Shown here: piece after piece, positions 17,006 through 26,157 of the stretch | Layout of the letters: each line of letters opens with the position of its first letter | Numbering within the stretch: position 1 is the stretch's first letter | Assembly: GCA_021806165.1 (NCBI GenBank) | Contig: JAJZXY010000014.1 | Location: forward strand, 1-54,746 | Length of the DNA: 54,746 nucleotides | From: Thermoplasmata archaeon | GTDB lineage: Archaea > Thermoplasmatota > Thermoplasmata > Sysuiplasmatales > Sysuiplasmataceae | Direction: 5' to 3' | The notes under the pieces: model-generated | What the model saw: only the letters and a program-made list of their open reading frames with translations | Told to the model about the DNA's origin: nothing | Database searches by the model: none | Program-made: the position numbers and the translations under genes

Positions 17006-18106
17006 TCAGCTCTCCTTCCAAGAGAATGTAAGCATGGCAAGCACGAAGAAAGCAGCCGATATGATGAATGAAATGACCATGTCGGCGTACGCCGCCGCAT
17101 AGTTGGTGTAGACCATCACCGCGTTCAGCCCGTCTATCACGTAGTAGAGAGGCAGAAAGTGTGCAATGGACTGAAGCCAGTTCGGCATTATGCTGATCGG
17201 GAAGAAGGTGCCTGACAGAAACATCATCGGGAATGTGATAATGTTGCCAATTACTGCTGCCCCCTCCTCCGTCTTTGCTATTGCACCCGCGAACGTGCCG
17301 AGTGAGACAAACATGAACACTCCAATGAGTATGAAGGGCACAAGGAACAGGTCAAGGGAGACGCGTGCGTTGAAGGCGAATACTCCGAACCCTATCATCA
17401 GCGCCGCAGAGAGCCCAGAGATGATGATGTACCAGAGAAACTTGGAGAGCAGCCATTCGCCGCGTGTCAGGGGTGTAAGAGAGAGCTGCCTGAATATCTT
17501 GTCTTTCTTGTAGCTGCTTACTATGAATGTGACCGAGAACATGGGCGTTGTCAGTATTGTGAATCCTATGAGCCCGGGGATAAGGAAGTCGACATATCCC
17601 TTCGCAACGACTGAATTTGCATAGGGCCTGACGAAGATCACGTTGTGTGCCTGGCTTATGTTGAGGTTGAACTGCTGCACCACCGCCCCTATGGCCTGTC
17701 CTGCAATCTGGGACGACGTCACCGTGGGGTTGTTGTAGAATGGAAGGTACACCGAGCCGCCGCCGCCGATTACCGAACTGAAATTCGACGGTATGACAAG
17801 CGCAGCAGTTATCGAATGTTCTGAAACATATGCGGTCACATTGACGCTGCCCGGTATCATGTGGATTGTGACTAGATGAGTGCTGTTCAGTCCTGCCAGC
17901 AGCTGCTGCGCTGCAGGAGCCCCTCCATTCATGTTCTGGACATAAAGGGGAACAGTGCTGCCTCCGTTGCCAGAGAATATCGCGCCGAATATGGCAATCA
18001 GCACTATGGGGAAGACGAAAGTGAAGAAGAGCCCCTCCCTGCTCCGGGCAAAACTCTTTCCATAGACTTTCAGATCCGCCAGTATATTCTTTACCTTCAT
18101 GCTCAC
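17006..18106 (-). CDS. ABC-2 type exporter permease
   Basis: 366 residues: one N-terminal membrane helix (FFTFVFPIVLIAIFGAIFSG near 30-50), an extracytoplasmic domain of about 140 residues with N-V-T/S sequons, and five C-terminal helices (from about 180), the ABC2_membrane_3 layout. The segment MMFLSGTFFPISIMPNW near 295 is typical of DrrB/NatB/YhhJ-type permeases. It starts at ATG overlapping the ATPase stop (ATGA), so the two form one transporter. Substrate (drug, lipid, ion or antibiotic) is unknown. Confidence 0.88.
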   Translation of the reverse strand: MSMKVKNILADLKVYGKSFARSREGLFFTFVFPIVLIAIFGAIFSGNGGSTVPLYVQNMNGGAPAAQQLLAGLNSTHLVTIHMIPGSVNVTAYVSEHSITAALVIPSNFSSVIGGGGSVYLPFYNNPTVTSSQIAGQAIGAVVQQFNLNISQAHNVIFVRPYANSVVAKGYVDFLIPGLIGFTILTTPMFSVTFIVSSYKKDKIFRQLSLTPLTRGEWLLSKFLWYIIISGLSAALMIGFGVFAFNARVSLDLFLVPFILIGVFMFVSLGTFAGAIAKTEEGAAVIGNIITFPMMFLSGTFFPISIMPNWLQSIAHFLPLYYVIDGLNAVMVYTNYAAAYADMVISFIISAAFFVLAMLTFSWKES

Positions 18107-19020
18107 TCCTCCACCGATCCGACCATCTTCAGGAACACATCCTCCAGTGTCTCCTCCCTGAGCTGGAGGGTGGAGATTTCCACGCCAGACTCACGCACCA
18201 AATCGAGAATCATGGGGACGTCCGTGTTCTCCCTGATTTCCACAGATATGTGCCTGCCGTCAAAACTGCACCTGGAGCCTGTCATCTTCCTTACCTTTTC
18301 AGCGACCTCTCCGCTACCTGTGACAAACAGTGATCGGCCGCTACCATGCTGGTCTATTATCTCCTGCGGCGTGCCGCTTGCAATCATCTTCCCGCCACTC
18401 ACAATGCCCACCCTGTCAGCAAGCACCTCCGCCTCCTCGAGGTAATGGGTGGTGAGAAGTATCGACTTGCCCTCTGCCTTGAGCTTCCTGATTACATCCC
18501 ACATGTTGCGCCTCGCCTGAGGATCCAGCCCCGTCGTGGGCTCGTCAAGGAAGAGCAGTTCAGGGTCGTTGACCAGCGCGAGGCAGAGTCCAAGTTTCTG
18601 CTTCTGTCCGCCGGAGAGGTTGGTGAAGTATGTCTTCCGCATGTCATAGAGGTCAACCAGTTTCAGCAGCTCCTCGCTCCTTTCGGGGACGCCGAAGAGT
18701 GTGGCAAAATAGCGTATTGCCTCCTGCGGGGTTATCCTCTGCACGAAGTTGAATCCCTGGGGGATTATACCCACTCTGCGCCTGATCCTCGACTCGTCCT
18801 TCCAGGGGTTCATTCCAAGAATCCTTATCTCGCCGCTGTCCGGCTTCCTGAGTCCCTCAAGCATCTCAATGGTCGTTGTCTTGCCCGCACCATTTGGTCC
18901 CAGCAGGCTGAATACCTCCCCCTTCCTTACCTGGAGGTCCAGTCCGTTCACAGCCTGTATCGGTCCGTATGCCTTCATAAGCCCGGAGGCCTCTATAACG
19001 CTGTCAGCCATCTTCACCAA
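18103..19020 (-). CDS. ABC exporter ATPase
   Basis: 305-residue ATP-binding subunit of a DrrA/CcmA-type exporter. Walker A LLGPNGAGKTTTIEML near 40, Q-loop GIIPQGFNF near 90, signature NLSGGQKQKLGLCL near 140, Walker B LLFLDEPTTGLDPQARRN, and H-loop LLTTHYLEEAEVLADRV. A C-terminal domain of about 80 residues (ending LREETLEDVFLKMVG) is the usual DrrA tail. The start may be the fourth codon (MADSVIEASGL). First gene of the ABC unit; the pseudogenes downstream look like an older duplicate-type exporter. Confidence 0.93.
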   Translation of the reverse strand: MVKMADSVIEASGLMKAYGPIQAVNGLDLQVRKGEVFSLLGPNGAGKTTTIEMLEGLRKPDSGEIRILGMNPWKDESRIRRRVGIIPQGFNFVQRITPQEAIRYFATLFGVPERSEELLKLVDLYDMRKTYFTNLSGGQKQKLGLCLALVNDPELLFLDEPTTGLDPQARRNMWDVIRKLKAEGKSILLTTHYLEEAEVLADRVGIVSGGKMIASGTPQEIIDQHGSGRSLFVTGSGEVAEKVRKMTGSRCSFDGRHISVEIRENTDVPMILDLVRESGVEISTLQLREETLEDVFLKMVGSVEE

Positions 19021-19126
19021 TCATCCTTGCCCGTCAGCAAACAATCCTCATCCAACTGACAATGATTAATCCCAACAGATATTTGACCGTAAGCAAGCCT
19101 TACCAGTTCAAGCCCTATGCACGCCT

Positions 19127-19981
19127 TCAGTCCGCCGCTCCGCCGGAGGCCGAGTCAAGCGCCTTCATTTCACGCTCAGGCAGCCTCCAGCCGGCCGCAT
19201 GCAGATTTTCCTCGAGGTGCATGGGACTCGACGCCTTCGGTATGGGCACGGCGCCCTTGCTTATGATCCAGTTGAGTGCGACCTGCGCCCTCGTCCTTCC
19301 AGTCCTTTCGGCCACCGCCGCAATGGCCCTCCCAAGCCTTCCGGCGAACACCCTTCTCCTGGACAGGGGCTCATAGGCTATGATGCCTATGTTCTCCTTC
19401 CTGCAGTAGTCCATCAGCTCCAGCTCCGGATCCCTGTGGACGAGGCTGTAGGAGACCTGGTCTGTCACTATATCCTCCCTGGAAAGGCAGCTTCTAGCCT
19501 CGTCCAGGAGTTCTGCATCAAAGTTGCTGACTCCTATGTGCATGACCTTCCCGTCTTCTACAAGCTTTTCCATCGCCCGCATGGTTTCACGAAGCGGAAC
19601 GCTGTCGCTTGGCCAGTGAACCTGGTAGAGGAATATGGATTTCACCCCCAGCCTCTTCCTGCTTGCCTCGGCCGAGCGCAGGACGTCATCATACCTCAGA
19701 TTGGTCTGCCACACCTTTGTGGCCACCTGTGCGTCTCTCCCCTTGATAGCCCTGCCGACGAGCTGTTCAGTGTTTCCCGAAGCGTACATCTCGGCTGTGT
19801 CAATCAGCCTGTAACCCGTATCCAGAGCCTTCTCCAGCGAACGGAGACCAGACTCATCCGCCGAATGGTCGGGAGTGAAGCTCCCTCCAATTCTCCAGGT
19901 TCCGAGACCGATCTCGGGAAGCACGATCCTGCTTCTCCCCCCGAATTCGAAACCAGTCATCTGTGTGAAAGGGGATCGCAT
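19127..19981 (-). CDS. Aldo/keto reductase (284 aa)
   Basis: Second AKR in the window, of the shorter 2,5-diketo-gluconate-reductase-like type. Catalytic residues are visible: D and Y in LIDTAEMYASGNTE (near 58-63), K in QVATKVWQT (near 85), and H in LYQVHWPSD (near 118). The late segment VALNWIISKGAVPIPKASSP binds the cofactor phosphate. An internal ATG at codon 8 (MTGFEFGG) could be the start. It differs clearly from the AKR at 5064, so it is not a recent duplicate. Substrate unknown. Confidence 0.9.
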   Translation of the reverse strand: MRSPFTQMTGFEFGGRSRIVLPEIGLGTWRIGGSFTPDHSADESGLRSLEKALDTGYRLIDTAEMYASGNTEQLVGRAIKGRDAQVATKVWQTNLRYDDVLRSAEASRKRLGVKSIFLYQVHWPSDSVPLRETMRAMEKLVEDGKVMHIGVSNFDAELLDEARSCLSREDIVTDQVSYSLVHRDPELELMDYCRKENIGIIAYEPLSRRRVFAGRLGRAIAAVAERTGRTRAQVALNWIISKGAVPIPKASSPMHLEENLHAAGWRLPEREMKALDSASGGAAD

Positions 19982-20084
19982 TCATGGTATTTCATCCATT
20001 TCACAGTCACACACCATCCCTCCTCCGCATGGGGAATAAATTAAATCGTGCATCCGCCCTCCGGCAAAGAGGGAGATATGGCAA

Positions 20085-20666
20085 ATGGCTTTCACTGGCT
20101 ACTTCGTCGTCCAGGATGCGATTGTCTTCATTCTCTCCGCCTCCCTAGGCTATTCGCTTGTAAGACGCGGTCCAGGTGATCCTACCAGGTGGGTACCGCG
20201 CAACGGCCTGATGGCCGCACGATGGCTCGCAGGCTTCCTTGTGCTTGCGGTGAGCCTGATTACAGCAGGCAGGCATCCGACGCCACCCTACTACGTTCTC
20301 TCATTCGCAGGATCCATGCTCTTCCTGGCAGGCGCCGTCTTCTTCTATGGCGCCAAGTCACCCATGTCCTCAATACTCTACGAGGATGAGAGGACAGGCG
20401 TGTCACTTCGCCCCGGAGGCTTCTACAGATTTGTTCGCCATCCTGTCTTCTTTGGCCTCCTGCTGTGCTCATTCGGATTTCCACTTTACCTTGTCAGTCT
20501 GCCTGGCCTGATTGCCGCAGCCGCGGTCGCACTCCCCCTTCTTCTGCACTCGTCCAGAGCGCTGGATGCATACTGGGCCGGCAGGGCCGGAGAAGCGTAT
20601 GAGCAGTACCGCAAGGCTGTACACCTCTTGCTTCCATCCACCTCGTCAGTCTGGCCTAAGGGGTGA
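20085..20666 (+). CDS. Isoprenylcysteine/phospholipid methyltransferase-like membrane protein
   Basis: 193 residues with four to five membrane helices. The C-terminal half has the ICMT/PEMT signature: GGFYRFVRHPVFFGLLL near 110-125 (the R-H-P motif) and a later AYEQYRKAV, which form the S-adenosylmethionine site in this family. The protein probably methylates a lipid or small hydrophobic substrate in the membrane. Archaeal members are mostly uncharacterised. GGGAGATATGGCAA precedes the ATG. It lies 50 bases upstream of mevalonate kinase on the same strand, so a link to isoprenoid or lipid chemistry is possible but unproven. Confidence 0.75.
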   Translation: MAFTGYFVVQDAIVFILSASLGYSLVRRGPGDPTRWVPRNGLMAARWLAGFLVLAVSLITAGRHPTPPYYVLSFAGSMLFLAGAVFFYGAKSPMSSILYEDERTGVSLRPGGFYRFVRHPVFFGLLLCSFGFPLYLVSLPGLIAAAAVALPLLLHSSRALDAYWAGRAGEAYEQYRKAVHLLLPSTSSVWPKG

Positions 20667-20716
20667 CTGCCGGGTGCAAGTAATATAATCATGAGTCGCT
20701 CAGGTGCACAGGAGCA

Positions 20717-21640
20717 ATGACATATAGCGCATCAGCACCTGGCAAAGTCATTCTGTTCGGAGAGCATGCTGTTGTATTCGGTGAGCCTGCCATAGCAGCC
20801 GCGCTAGACCTCCGCACCAGGGTCGATGCCACCGAGTCGGACACTCCAAGAATCAATGGAGTTCCGCTCAGGCAGGAGACGAATCCTTATCCCTATCACG
20901 CGCTCAGTGTCACTGGATCGCGAAGCATGAGTCTGACCATAGACTCCGACGTTCCACCCGGTGCAGGCCTCGGTTCATCCGCAGCCCTTTCGGTGGCCGC
21001 TGTCGGCGCGCTGGGAAAGGATTACAGCGACGCCGAGGTGGCTGAATCTGCCTTCAGCGTGGAGCTGCTTGCCCAGGGAAGGGCCAGCCCGATTGATACA
21101 TCAGTTTCCACGCATGGCCGTGCTATTTACGTTGACAGGAATGGGGGAAGCGGCCTCCTGTGGTCTGTCAGGAGGGGTGATGTGACATGGCACATACACC
21201 ATGTGGATGTGCCTGCCATGGACATTGTTGTCGGCTTCACGGGCATCTCTGCAGCCACCGGCCCTCTTGTTGAAAATGTAAGGAGGCTGCATTCGAAGTA
21301 CAGCACCGCGAGGAATGCGGTGGTGGAGATAGGCACAATAGCCGCAGAGGCGAGAAGGAGGCTTTCAACGGGGGATGTCGTCGGGCTCGGCTCACTCATG
21401 GACAGAAACCAGAAGCTGCTGGTCACACTTGGCGTCAGTTCAAGGGAGATAGGGAGTCTCATCGATGCTGTGAGGCCGTATTCCTACGGGGCAAAACTGA
21501 CCGGGGCAGGCGGAGGCGGGAGCATAATATCGCTGACTGATCGACCGGAGAGGGTGGCGGAAGCAATTGCGAAGAGGGGCTTCACGCCCTTCATCTGCAA
21601 GCTTGGAGGGGAAGGGCTGAGGAGGGAGAATGACGGGTGA
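20717..21640 (+). CDS. mvk: Mevalonate kinase
   Basis: GHMP-superfamily kinase, 307 residues, phosphorylating mevalonate at the 5 position in isoprenoid synthesis for archaeal ether lipids. Three GHMP motifs are present: APGKVILFGEHAVVFGEPA (residues 7-25), DVPPGAGLGSSAALSVA (near 80), and KLTGAGGGGSIISL (near 260). The catalytic Asp lies in GRASPIDTSVSTHG near 120, the archaeal mevalonate-kinase version of the motif. The start is supported by the family N-terminus. It overlaps the next gene by 11 bases, implying co-translation. A canonical kinase here contrasts with Thermoplasma, which uses the mevalonate-3-kinase route. Confidence 0.92.
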   Translation: MTYSASAPGKVILFGEHAVVFGEPAIAAALDLRTRVDATESDTPRINGVPLRQETNPYPYHALSVTGSRSMSLTIDSDVPPGAGLGSSAALSVAAVGALGKDYSDAEVAESAFSVELLAQGRASPIDTSVSTHGRAIYVDRNGGSGLLWSVRRGDVTWHIHHVDVPAMDIVVGFTGISAATGPLVENVRRLHSKYSTARNAVVEIGTIAAEARRRLSTGDVVGLGSLMDRNQKLLVTLGVSSREIGSLIDAVRPYSYGAKLTGAGGGGSIISLTDRPERVAEAIAKRGFTPFICKLGGEGLRRENDG

Positions 21641-22850
21641 GGCTGTTTTCAGGGCAGGTCAGCTCGCAACGCCGCTTGGGAAGAGTCCCATGAGCGGCGA
21701 ACAGATGTCGGAGCTTCTGGTGATAGATGATGCGGGACTGGCTGTAAAGGACGGAATGATAAGGGCTGTGGGCAGGTTCAGCGAAGTGAGGCGGAGGGCC
21801 CGCGGAAGGACGGTGGACCTTGGCGACAGTCTCGTGATTCCGGGACTGGTGGACAGCCATTCCCACGTGCTTTTTGCAGGAAGCAGAGAGGGGGAGCTCG
21901 GCATGAAACTCTCCGGCAGCAGCTACATGGATATACTCGCCTCCGGAGGAGGGATACTCAGCACCGTGTCGAAAACAAGGCATGCAAGCAGGCGGCTCCT
22001 TGCAGCCTCCGCCTCAGAACGCGTGAAATCTATGATGCTCGGAGGTGTCACAGCAGTGGAGGCGAAGAGTGGTTACGGACTCAACCTCAGGGATGAGCTC
22101 AAGATGCTGCGGGCCGCCGGCGATATATCGTGCGGCTCCAGGATAGTGCCAACCTACCTCGGAGCACACGCCCTTCCGCCGGACGTTGGCAGGGAGGAGT
22201 ACGTCAGCGAGATTGTCGAGAAGCACCTTCCCGCAGTCAGGCGCCAGTCCCTCTCAGCCTTCTGCGACATATTCGTGGAGAAGGGAGCGTTCACACTTGA
22301 TGAGGCGCGGTTCATACTGGGCAGGGCAAAATCAATGGGTTTTGCCGTCACAGCTCACATAGATGAATTCAGCGACACAGGCGGTTCAGTCCTTTCAGGC
22401 GAACTGGGCGCACTATCGCTTTCCCACCTTGCTCATACGCCAAGATCCGAGTTTGCTGACATTGCGGCCGCAGGGACGGTGGGCATAATACTTCCCACGA
22501 CACCCCTCTTCTCAATGAGCAGCAGGTACCCTGATGCGCACGGCATGGTGTCGGAGGGAATGGCGGTCGCCATAGGAAGCGATCTTAGCCCCAACTCCTG
22601 GAATGAGAGTCTCCTGCTGTCCTGCCTCCTTTCAGTCTATTCATGCGGCCTGAAGCAGGAGGAGGCTGTAACGGCTGCAACCCTCAACTCCGCATGCGCA
22701 ATAGGCATAGGTTCCGAGGCAGGCAGCCTGGAAAGGGGGAAGAGGGCGGACTTTGTCTGCCTCGGAGTCGACAGCTACAGGAAGCTCTTCTACAGGCACT
22801 CGCCCGGGCAGGTCCTGTCAGTCTATGTCGGCGGGAAGAAGGCAGCCTGA
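21630..22850 (+). CDS. hutI: Imidazolonepropionase-like amidohydrolase
   Basis: 406-residue metal-dependent hydrolase of the HutI family, which opens imidazolone-5-propionate in histidine degradation. The family's zinc-site strand appears as VDSHSHVLFAGSREGELGMK near 75 and the substrate loop as DILASGGGILSTVSKTR near 105. AHIDEFSDTGG near 240, LSHLAHTP near 265 and GSDLSPNSW near 310 occupy the positions of the other ligands. No other hut genes are nearby and it overlaps mevalonate kinase, so the true substrate could differ. It ends six bases from the convergent Lrp gene. Confidence 0.85.
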   Translation: MTGEAVFRAGQLATPLGKSPMSGEQMSELLVIDDAGLAVKDGMIRAVGRFSEVRRRARGRTVDLGDSLVIPGLVDSHSHVLFAGSREGELGMKLSGSSYMDILASGGGILSTVSKTRHASRRLLAASASERVKSMMLGGVTAVEAKSGYGLNLRDELKMLRAAGDISCGSRIVPTYLGAHALPPDVGREEYVSEIVEKHLPAVRRQSLSAFCDIFVEKGAFTLDEARFILGRAKSMGFAVTAHIDEFSDTGGSVLSGELGALSLSHLAHTPRSEFADIAAAGTVGIILPTTPLFSMSSRYPDAHGMVSEGMAVAIGSDLSPNSWNESLLLSCLLSVYSCGLKQEEAVTAATLNSACAIGIGSEAGSLERGKRADFVCLGVDSYRKLFYRHSPGQVLSVYVGGKKAA

Positions 22851-22855
22851 GCCTG

Positions 22856-23368
22856 CTACCTCCTTCTCTTCCCCGGCACGTCATGCCCCGCGTCCACCAG
22901 CACAGAGTCCTGGAAATCCTCCTTCACTGTGGAAAGGGCGTAGAATGTGTTGCTCCTCTCAACACCTTCTATCTTGGTAAGCTGCTCAATGATGCTGCCA
23001 AGCTCCTCCTTGCTCCTGCATCTGATCATAACTATGAAATCCACATCACCTATCACGAAATATACGGCCCAGACGCCTTTGAGCTGGGAGATGGCCTTCC
23101 CTATGTTCTCGGAGTAATTCGGCCCGTACTTTCCCCTCACAAGAGAGATGGCGGTGAAGTTGTTTCCAAGCTTCTCCGGGTTCAGGAGGGCATGGAATCC
23201 CTTGATGACGCCTGTATCCTGCAGGGACCGAACCCTGTTGTGCACGGTGGATTTCGATATGGACAGTTTGGCAGCAATCTGCTGGAAGCTCATCCCGCTG
23301 TCGGCAGCAAGCATCCGCAGTATCCGCCTGTCCGTATCGTCTATCTTCATTTCCTTCGCAGGCGTCAT
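22856..23368 (-). CDS. Lrp/AsnC-family transcriptional regulator
   Basis: 170 residues. An N-terminal helix-turn-helix (IDDTDRRILRMLAADSGMSF, then FQQIAAKLSISKSTVHNRVR, residues about 9-50) is followed by the RAM ligand-binding/oligomerisation domain (VWAVYFVIGDVDFIVMIRCR near 90-115). These regulators usually respond to amino acids and bind as dimers or octamers. A TATA box at 23391-23400, 27 bases from the ATG, suggests a leaderless transcript. The class III aminotransferase gene ends just upstream on the same strand, so an amino-acid-linked target is plausible. Confidence 0.9.
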   Translation of the reverse strand: MTPAKEMKIDDTDRRILRMLAADSGMSFQQIAAKLSISKSTVHNRVRSLQDTGVIKGFHALLNPEKLGNNFTAISLVRGKYGPNYSENIGKAISQLKGVWAVYFVIGDVDFIVMIRCRSKEELGSIIEQLTKIEGVERSNTFYALSTVKEDFQDSVLVDAGHDVPGKRRR

Positions 23369-23390
23369 ATGAATCAGCTATACCGCGTGG

Positions 23391-23400
23391 TTTATAAAAG
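23391..23400 (-). promoter_or_regulatory. TATA box of the Lrp-family gene
   Basis: Plus strand TTTATAAAAG, centred 27 bases before the start codon at 23368. Confidence 0.55.
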
Positions 23401-23412
23401 TGTCTGGACTCA

Positions 23413-24753
23413 TCAGCGCACCGCCTCAGCGTCAGCAATGCCGAGTGAAGCATCGAGGGCGTCAACACCCTCGTCAATCTCCTCCCTGGTCACTATCAGA
23501 GGGGGTGCGGCAATCAGGTGCGTTATCCATGAATTCATGTAAACGCCCCTCTTCATCATTTCCTGCCCGACCCTTCCAGCCATTGTCACGACGCCAGCGT
23601 TCTTGTCCTCCCTTGTGTTGAACGGCTCCTTTGTCTCCCTGTTCCTGACCAGCTCCACTGCCCAGAAGAGCCCAGTCCCCCTGACATCGCCCACGCTCCT
23701 GTGCCTCTCCTTCAGCTCCATGAGCCTGGCGCCGAGGTAGCCCCCCATCTCCCTGGCCCTGTCTATCAGGTTGCCATTCCTGTACTCGTCTATGGCGGCC
23801 ACAGCCGGGAGAAGTGTGAGAGGGTGCGCCTCGTATGTGTGGCCGTGTGAGAATATGTTTTCATCGAAATAGTCTGCAATCTCCCTGGTTGTGGCTGTGA
23901 GCGACAGCGGTATGTAAGCGCCAGTGATGCCTTTTGCAGTTGTGAGTATATCTGGCCTGACTCCCCACCTGTCCACCGCAAACCATTCCCCAGTCCTTCC
24001 CCACGCGGACATGACTTCGTCTGCGATGAAGAGCGCACCGTGATCCCTCGTTATGGCTGCCAGCTTCTGCATGTATCCGTCCGGCGGGACGATCACCCCG
24101 TTGGTCCCGGTTACAGGTTCAACCATCACTGCTGCCACATTCCCCTCGTGCCTGAATATGTAGTCAACATAGTCGGCGCATGCTATCCCGCAACCTGGAT
24201 ATTCAAGGTTCAGCGGGCACCTGTAGCAGTACGGGTCAGGCGCCCTTACAACCCCGCTCGAGTGCCCGGGCATTTCGGCCATGTACCTCCTGTGGTCCCC
24301 GGTTAGGGCGATGCTGCCGGCTGTGGAGCCGTGGTAGGAGTCGTATCTCGTGATGATCTTGAATTTCCCCTCCTTCCTGAAGAACATCCTCGCCATCTTC
24401 ACGGCCGCTTCGTTTGCCTCCGTCCCTGAAGTGCCGAAGAAGAATTTCACAAGGCCGGGGGGAAGGACGTCAAGCAGCTTCAGGCTGAGCTTCAGCCTTG
24501 CCTCCGTGGTGAACTCAGGCGCTATGTAAGGCAGCTTGCGTGCCTGCTCCGCAATGGCATTCTGGACCCTCCTGTTCCCGTGCCCAAGATTGCTGCACAT
24601 GAGCTGGGACGAGAAGTCGAGGAAGGTGTTTCCATGACTGTCCCTGAACCTCGAGCCGTCCGCCGAAACAATCATCCTGGGCTTCCATCCCCTCTGCGCC
24701 CTCCAAGTACCGTAATTCAGTTCAGCCGTCCTGTCCTCTTCCCGCTGCTCCAT
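23413..24753 (-). CDS. Class III PLP-dependent aminotransferase
   Basis: 446 residues of the omega-amino acid / 4-aminobutyrate aminotransferase group. Key segments are FFGTSGTEANEAAVKMAR near 108 (PLP phosphate contact), DSYHGSTAGS near 140, LFIADEVMSAWGRTG near 240 (the Asp that holds the pyridine nitrogen), and ILTTAKGITGAYIPL near 270 with the Schiff-base lysine. Four cysteines in PYCYRCP and GCGIACADY near 180-200 form a compact cluster known in some members of this group. The amino donor is unknown; beta-alanine, GABA or ornithine-type substrates are possible. TATA-like CTTATATAAT lies at 24817-24826. Confidence 0.88.
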   Translation of the reverse strand: MEQREEDRTAELNYGTWRAQRGWKPRMIVSADGSRFRDSHGNTFLDFSSQLMCSNLGHGNRRVQNAIAEQARKLPYIAPEFTTEARLKLSLKLLDVLPPGLVKFFFGTSGTEANEAAVKMARMFFRKEGKFKIITRYDSYHGSTAGSIALTGDHRRYMAEMPGHSSGVVRAPDPYCYRCPLNLEYPGCGIACADYVDYIFRHEGNVAAVMVEPVTGTNGVIVPPDGYMQKLAAITRDHGALFIADEVMSAWGRTGEWFAVDRWGVRPDILTTAKGITGAYIPLSLTATTREIADYFDENIFSHGHTYEAHPLTLLPAVAAIDEYRNGNLIDRAREMGGYLGARLMELKERHRSVGDVRGTGLFWAVELVRNRETKEPFNTREDKNAGVVTMAGRVGQEMMKRGVYMNSWITHLIAAPPLIVTREEIDEGVDALDASLGIADAEAVR

Positions 24754-24816
24754 CTGCAGACTCTTCCCGGAGCACTGCCTGCGGCAGTGCAGTCCTGAAC
24801 CTGATGTCGAATGCTT

Positions 24817-24826
24817 CTTATATAAT
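24817..24826 (-). promoter_or_regulatory. TATA box of the class III aminotransferase
   Basis: Plus strand CTTATATAAT, about 68 bases upstream of the start, so a leader of roughly 40 bases is expected. Confidence 0.45.
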
Positions 24827-24915
24827 GTTTATTGCGGCAGCTGTTTTGGGGAACAATGTTCAGCGGTATACATCGCTTTCTGGACATAATCCCGGCTGGC
24901 TGCCAGGCAGGGACA

Positions 24916-26109
24916 TCAGATCAGGTCTTCGAATTCCTTCACGAGCTCCGGGTACTTCGTCCTTATTGCGGTAAGAATCTCCTTTGTGGATAGGTTCTCC
25001 AGCGGAACTTCGGACATGACCTCTATGAGCTTGTCCAGCGCCTCGTCATCGAGCGTCACAAGCTTCTCCTTGGCCATGTAGTCCCTGTAGAGCTTCTCCT
25101 CCAGAAGTTCGCGCCACCCCTTCTCGTACCTCTGCAGGTATTCCTCGGAGCAGTCACCCTCCTTCACCGCCCCTGCCGCCACCTCGCCGCAGACCTTTCC
25201 CGCGATGACTCCGTTGCTGATGCCTCCCCCGGTAAGCGGGTCGATCATCCTTGCGGCGTCCCCTACAAGCATAATTCTGTCGGCAATGACCTTATCCAGC
25301 GGTGCGCTCACAGAGACGCCTCCGCTGACAGTCTCCATTATGCTGGCATCCCTGAAACGCTCATCCTTCTCGATAAAAGCATCCAGATAGTCCTTTGCCT
25401 CGCTTGCGCCCTTTATCCTGGAAAGCAGGAGGCCGATGCCCACATTGGCGACCTCGCCGCTCTTCGGGAATATCCAGACGTAGCCGCCCGGTGCTGCAGA
25501 GCCTATGTAAAAATCCGTGAATCTCGGGTCCAGGTCAAGGTTTGTCATCCTGTACTGGAGGTTGGACGTGGTGTCCCTGGTCTTCAGGTTTGTATTGAAG
25601 CCGGCCCATCTCGCGACCTGTGATTCGAATCCGTCTGCGCCTATGACGAGTCTGGCAGAAATGTCACTCTCCTCACCCATCCGTCTGACCCGGACGCCTG
25701 ATATCTCGCCTCCGTCCTTCAGAAGTGAAACAACAGAGGTCTTTGTAGCTATTTCAGCTCCGTCACGTGCAGCCTCTGTCGCAAGGTACTTGTCAAATGC
25801 GTCCCTCTCGATGACGGCGCCCACCTCGTCACCGGCGTTCTTGGCATCTATCAATATGAATTTTCCAGACGGGCCGAATATCCTTGCCCCCGTGACCTGG
25901 TTCACAAACCAGCTTGGATCGGGCCTGATATCGACATGCTTGAAAATCTCCATTGAAACGCCTTCACCGCATCTCACCGGTGAACCTATCTCCTGCCTCT
26001 TCTCGACCAGAAGGACGTTGGCCCCGTTCCGGGCCGCATATCTCGCGGCTGTGCTGCCCGACGGGCCGCCGCCAACCACCACCACATCGTAGCTGTCTTT
26101 GAAAAACAT
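24916..26109 (-). CDS. Digeranylgeranylglycerophospholipid reductase
   Basis: FAD-dependent geranylgeranyl reductase, about 397 residues, which saturates the isoprenoid chains of archaeal membrane lipids. N-terminal dinucleotide fold YDVVVVGGGPSGSTAARYAA, then IGSPVRCGEGVS near 50. The substrate-site motif GGYVWIFPKSGEVANVGIG (P-x-x-Y-x-W-x-F-P type) is near 215, and the second FAD motif MLVGDAARMIDPLTGGGI is near 290. The start at 26109 gives the family N-terminus; an upstream ATG at 26130 would add MGCGCRC. It follows the ferredoxin gene by about 50 bases, which fits the need for reduced ferredoxin as electron donor. Confidence 0.93.
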   Translation of the reverse strand: MFFKDSYDVVVVGGGPSGSTAARYAARNGANVLLVEKRQEIGSPVRCGEGVSMEIFKHVDIRPDPSWFVNQVTGARIFGPSGKFILIDAKNAGDEVGAVIERDAFDKYLATEAARDGAEIATKTSVVSLLKDGGEISGVRVRRMGEESDISARLVIGADGFESQVARWAGFNTNLKTRDTTSNLQYRMTNLDLDPRFTDFYIGSAAPGGYVWIFPKSGEVANVGIGLLLSRIKGASEAKDYLDAFIEKDERFRDASIMETVSGGVSVSAPLDKVIADRIMLVGDAARMIDPLTGGGISNGVIAGKVCGEVAAGAVKEGDCSEEYLQRYEKGWRELLEEKLYRDYMAKEKLVTLDDEALDKLIEVMSEVPLENLSTKEILTAIRTKYPELVKEFEDLI

Positions 26110-26157
26110 GCACCTACACCCACAGCCCATGAACCCTGGCGGCTGGATAATGCCACT

